Assembly: GCA_947627205.1 (NCBI GenBank)
Contig: CANQVE010000002.1
Coordinates: 124,001-188,000, forward strand
Length of the DNA stretch: 64,000 nt
Source of the DNA: an uncultured Clostridia bacterium
Lineage (GTDB): Bacteria; Bacillota; Clostridia; Oscillospirales; Ruminococcaceae
Reading direction: 5' to 3'
The notes under the pieces are model-generated. The model did not search any database. It worked only from the letters and a program-made list of their open reading frames with translations, and had not been told where the DNA came from. Positions 61,174-64,000 of the stretch are shown here, piece by piece. A program made the translations under genes and the position numbers. The stretch's first letter is position 1; each line of letters starts with the position of its first letter.

Positions 61174-63351
61174 CTAATATCTATAATCAAGACTGCTGTC
61201 ATTGTCAAAGACAAGGCCCTCGTCTTTTGTGTAAAATTTTTTTGCCGAAAGAATAAACCAATCATACGTTTCAAATTTTCCTCGGCTTGTGACTAACGCA
61301 GCAGGACGCTCGCAAAGCTCCGATAATTTCTCATCATTATAACTTGTTACGGTTATTGGAGCAGCGCGCTTTATCCATGATTTTGTAATTCCCTTTTCTG
61401 TGGCTTCTTTATACAATTCATCGAATAATTCGCGCTCGCCCTCATACGGCACAAGAACATTAACTCCCGTTTTTCCGATCAATTTATACCGTTTTTCAAC
61501 TTCTTCAAAATCAAAATTATTAACGGCGTTTACAAGCTCTTTTTTGTCCTCGCTGCAATCTTTAAAAAGTTCGGCATAATATTCTCTTATATGTTCGGGA
61601 TTGTTGATGTCAATGCTGTGACGTGCGGAAATTAAGCGAACGCAATTCGCGGCATTTCCGTAAAACGGCGATGGATACAACTTCTCTTCATTCGGAATAA
61701 ATACAGTCATTTTCCCGTCTGTTTTTCCGTTCCTGTTGCAGCGTCCCGCACATTGAATTATAGAATCAAGCGGCGCTAATGCTCTGTACATCACGTCAAA
61801 ATCAAGGTCAACTCCTGCCTCTATACATGAAGTTGAAACCAGCCTGCAAGAAAGACCATTTTTCTGACGTTGAATTATTTCCTCTATAACTTTTGCGCGA
61901 TGTGACTTGCACATATCAGTTGAAATATAAAAACAGTCGTCCACGCGTTCTTTCAGCAGAGAAAATAACTTGTGAGAATGATCTTTTCTGTTCACAACAC
62001 AGCAGACGCTTTTTTCACACGCCATTTCTTCTGCAATAGTTTCAAGATCCGTAGACTCGGAGATATTCCATTCAACATTAACTCGCCGTGTTTTTTCATA
62101 AAGCAAACGAGGATCGGAAATTATCTCTCTCGGTGCGTAATTTATATCTTTTCTAAGATCCAATGCCGGCTGTGTTGCCGTAGACATAACAACCGTGCAG
62201 CGAAACATTTCACAAAGCGAATTAAGCGATTCCATGCTTGTTCCCATAAGCTCCGCAGGAAGACTTTGCGCCTCGTCAAACACTATAACGCTGTTTGCTA
62301 TGCTGTGCAAAAATCTCATGTCTGCGGGCATTCTCTTAAACAGAGTTTCAAAGAATTTAACTGAGGTTGTAACAATAACAGGCGACGTCCACCTTTCCGC
62401 AAAAAGTTTTGTCTGCTCATTATAATTAGTCATACTGTGAGCTTCAAGAACATTCCCGCAAATCTCACGGTATATTTTCGCATTCTGGTCAATTATCGAC
62501 AAAAACGGCAAAACAAAAATAATTCGTTCCTTTTTAAATTTTTCGGCATGCTTTGCGGCAAATCCCAAAAGCGCAAGAGTTTTCCCTGTTCCCGTCGGCG
62601 CGGTAAGAGTAAATACCCCGCTTTCTTTTTCAGCCGCGGCAACACAATCGTTGTAAACACTGCTGCGGATATTATTTAATTCGGGATTGGAATTTGAATT
62701 TTTAATTATTTCCGCACGGTATTTTTCAAGGTTTTCAAATATCAATTCCGGATTTATTTTTTCATCTGTCGATTTTTCTATATACTCCTCGTCCTCATGA
62801 GTTGCCGATGCCGTGTAATCAGCATCGGCAAGGCAGGAAAGCAACATTCTTGTGTGCAGCATACGCGGCAGATTTTTATAAAATGAATTATTTTCATCTA
62901 TCATTTTTAAATTAAAACTTGGAATTCCAACCTCGTTTTTAAGAAAAGCTAACGCAGTTTTGTATTGTTCTGCACCCGATACCGCAAACACTCTGCCTGT
63001 TTTGTCTTTGGAATTTTCGGTTTCATAAGAGTCCCTAAGCCTGCCCTCAATTTCATTGTCAATTCCTTTATGATGCGCGTAAACTACCCGTGCAAGGAGT
63101 TTCTGCTTACTCTGCCAAAGGAAAAACGCCCCGCAGGCTTCGTGATTTATTCCGTGTTCTTTATGTTCAAGAACGTCCTGAAACTTTTTTGATGCTTTTC
63201 CCGCGTCATGAAACAAACCTAGAAGTTCTCCGCAATCGCCTTCTCCGAATGATTCTGCGAACTGCCGCGCAAGATCAGATGTCTTTTTCAGATGAACTTT
63301 TAAAAGTTCTTTTTCTCCAAAGCTGTTTTCCGACCTCGAATAATACGTCAT
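61174..63351 (-). CDS. cas3: CRISPR-associated helicase/nuclease Cas3
   Basis: A 725-residue fusion of an N-terminal HD nuclease (about 1-200: LLGLFHDAGKASKKF, NHEACGAFF, VYAHHKG) and an SF2 helicase (Walker A TAPTGTGKTLALL, DEAQ box VIVFDEAQSLP, motif VI QCAGRCNRNG). It degrades the target strand after Cascade binding. ATG with AAGGAG 8 nt upstream. First gene of the interference operon, with promoter upstream. Confidence 0.95.
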   Translation of the reverse strand: MTYYSRSENSFGEKELLKVHLKKTSDLARQFAESFGEGDCGELLGLFHDAGKASKKFQDVLEHKEHGINHEACGAFFLWQSKQKLLARVVYAHHKGIDNEIEGRLRDSYETENSKDKTGRVFAVSGAEQYKTALAFLKNEVGIPSFNLKMIDENNSFYKNLPRMLHTRMLLSCLADADYTASATHEDEEYIEKSTDEKINPELIFENLEKYRAEIIKNSNSNPELNNIRSSVYNDCVAAAEKESGVFTLTAPTGTGKTLALLGFAAKHAEKFKKERIIFVLPFLSIIDQNAKIYREICGNVLEAHSMTNYNEQTKLFAERWTSPVIVTTSVKFFETLFKRMPADMRFLHSIANSVIVFDEAQSLPAELMGTSMESLNSLCEMFRCTVVMSTATQPALDLRKDINYAPREIISDPRLLYEKTRRVNVEWNISESTDLETIAEEMACEKSVCCVVNRKDHSHKLFSLLKERVDDCFYISTDMCKSHRAKVIEEIIQRQKNGLSCRLVSTSCIEAGVDLDFDVMYRALAPLDSIIQCAGRCNRNGKTDGKMTVFIPNEEKLYPSPFYGNAANCVRLISARHSIDINNPEHIREYYAELFKDCSEDKKELVNAVNNFDFEEVEKRYKLIGKTGVNVLVPYEGERELFDELYKEATEKGITKSWIKRAAPITVTSYNDEKLSELCERPAALVTSRGKFETYDWFILSAKKFYTKDEGLVFDNDSSLDYRY

Positions 63352-63390
63352 ATCTGTTGCTCCTTATTAGAAAAAATTGCTATTTTTTAC

Positions 63391-63419
63391 ATTATAGCAT
63401 TTATAAATATTAAAATCAA
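63391..63419 (-). promoter_or_regulatory. cas3-cas5-cas8c-cas7 promoter
   Basis: Minus-strand TTGATT (63419-63414), 17-nt spacer, TATAAT (63396-63391), about 40 nt before the cas3 start. Immediately downstream of the WYL gene terminator. Confidence 0.75.
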
Positions 63420-63429
63420 TATAAGAAAA

Positions 63430-63474
63430 TAAAAAAAATGTCCGTGTCGGTGAAAATATACACCAACATGGACA
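63430..63474 (-). terminator. Terminator of the WYL regulator gene
   Basis: TGTCCGTGTCGGTG / CACCAACATGGACA: 14-bp stem with two wobble pairs, 8-nt loop, followed by a run of T on the minus strand. It separates the WYL gene from the cas promoter. Confidence 0.85.
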
Positions 63475-63493
63475 ATTTTATTTCTATGATACA

Positions 63494-64000
63494 TTATGTA
63501 TCTTTCATTTCACTGAATGCTTTTTTGACTTTTGCGGGACTTATAATTTTTATTTCCCCATTGAATTGAAACACCCAAGCGAAAAACGTTCGGCTTGGCG
63601 CAACGTCAACGATAGCCTTGAAATAACCATCTGTTGAGGGGACAGTTTCCACTTCTAAACCGAAGCGGTCTATTACCGACTTCATAAGTTCGTTTTTGCA
63701 CCTAAGCGTTACTTTTACAACCTCGTCCGAGCTATACATGTGTAAGTTTTTGTTTACAAAATCTGCGATACTAAAATCATCAGGTTCTGGTACACGAATA
63801 ACATTCATTATTTCAACGTTTAACATTCTGTCAGCGCGCAAAGAAATCACTTTTTCATGTTTTACAGAATATCCGATAACGTAATAATACCCATCGTCCC
63901 ATGTCATTCCATAAGGACTTAATTTATAACTATCGCCATTATTTTTAAGAATTTTATTTTTCTGAACATCATATTCAAAATACTTAAATGAGATCTGATG
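63494..64000 (-). CDS. WYL-domain transcriptional regulator, C-terminal part (5' end outside window)
   Basis: The minus frame is open to the window edge (169 residues visible; the track's ATG at 63907 is internal). The visible part has the WYL domain: SYKLSPYGMTWDDGYYYVIGYS, VISLRADRM, then a C-terminal WCX-like segment with LEVETVPSTDGYFKAIVDV. WYL proteins next to CRISPR loci can repress or activate cas genes and sense nucleic-acid ligands. It lies upstream of the cas operon on the same strand. The N-terminal HTH is off-window. Confidence 0.85.
   Translation of the reverse strand, partial: HQISFKYFEYDVQKNKILKNNGDSYKLSPYGMTWDDGYYYVIGYSVKHEKVISLRADRMLNVEIMNVIRVPEPDDFSIADFVNKNLHMYSSDEVVKVTLRCKNELMKSVIDRFGLEVETVPSTDGYFKAIVDVAPSRTFFAWVFQFNGEIKIISPAKVKKAFSEMKDT

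Noticed and set aside
63352-63493. The orphan repeat's pseudo-spacer (AAATCACAGAAC...) matching the cas3 promoter
   Set aside because: By eye only AAATCA is shared (near 63413), without a TTC motif beside it. This is not better than chance; a proper search is needed.

Overview
The window looks like a chromosomal segment of an anaerobic Gram-positive member of the Clostridia, most likely Oscillospiraceae/Ruminococcus-like. Grounds: a DUF4364 gene next to aroC, sigma-A promoters close to TTGACA-N17-TATAAT, strong AGGAGG ribosome binding sites with several TTG starts, NPxTG/SPxTG-type cell-wall sorting signals, DUF3793, and a subtype I-C CRISPR-Cas locus. This is inference from gene content; no 16S or marker tree can be run here.

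Layout. 1-1.3 kb (+): the 3' end of aroC and a DUF4364 gene, closed by a terminator shared with the convergent neighbour. 1.3-4.4 kb (-): a membrane protein and a two-OST-HTH/DUF3825 predicted RNA-binding protein as a two-gene operon. 4.7-16.3 kb (-): housekeeping genes: gapA, an RluD-like pseudouridine synthase, typA/bipA, a ComEC-like metallo-beta-lactamase, YgiQ radical SAM, an MTA/SAH deaminase with mtnA, and two G3E (CobW-type) GTPases, one with a YcgQ-like C-terminus and one with a very His-rich loop. 16.5-19.3 kb (-): a surface protein with about 29 copies of an eight-residue acidic repeat. 19.5-31.2 kb (-): a tightly packed run that reads zapA-coiled coil, U32 peptidase, a 1158-residue FN3/Big/CapA/DUF6270-like protein, a transglutaminase lipoprotein, pilC, four small pilin-like membrane proteins and pilT. 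31.4-35.4 kb: citrate synthase (-), a divergent P-type ATPase (+) and the initiator tRNA-fMet (+). 35.5-41 kb (-): two hybrid sensor kinases and a DUF3793 protein with an operator-like dyad. 41.2-47 kb (-): a 1931-residue Cna_B/SpaA-type adhesin.

47.2-64 kb holds a complete subtype I-C CRISPR-Cas system, all on the minus strand: a WYL regulator (cut by the window edge), cas3-cas5c-cas8c-cas7, then a degenerate solitary repeat, a leader, an array of about 125 repeats (hand count), then cas4-cas1-cas2. The array sits between the interference and adaptation genes rather than after cas2. Its oldest repeat runs directly into the cas4 ribosome binding site, the array is interrupted by a MITE-like element of about 170 bp, and a decayed repeat lies 2 nt past the cas7 stop codon on the far side of the leader.

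Most promising for something new: the solitary degenerate repeat and leader (possible CreA/CreR-like RNA), the coupling of cas4-cas1-cas2 to array transcription, the OST-HTH/DUF3825 operon, and the large CapA/DUF6270-like fusion inside the type IV pilus operon.
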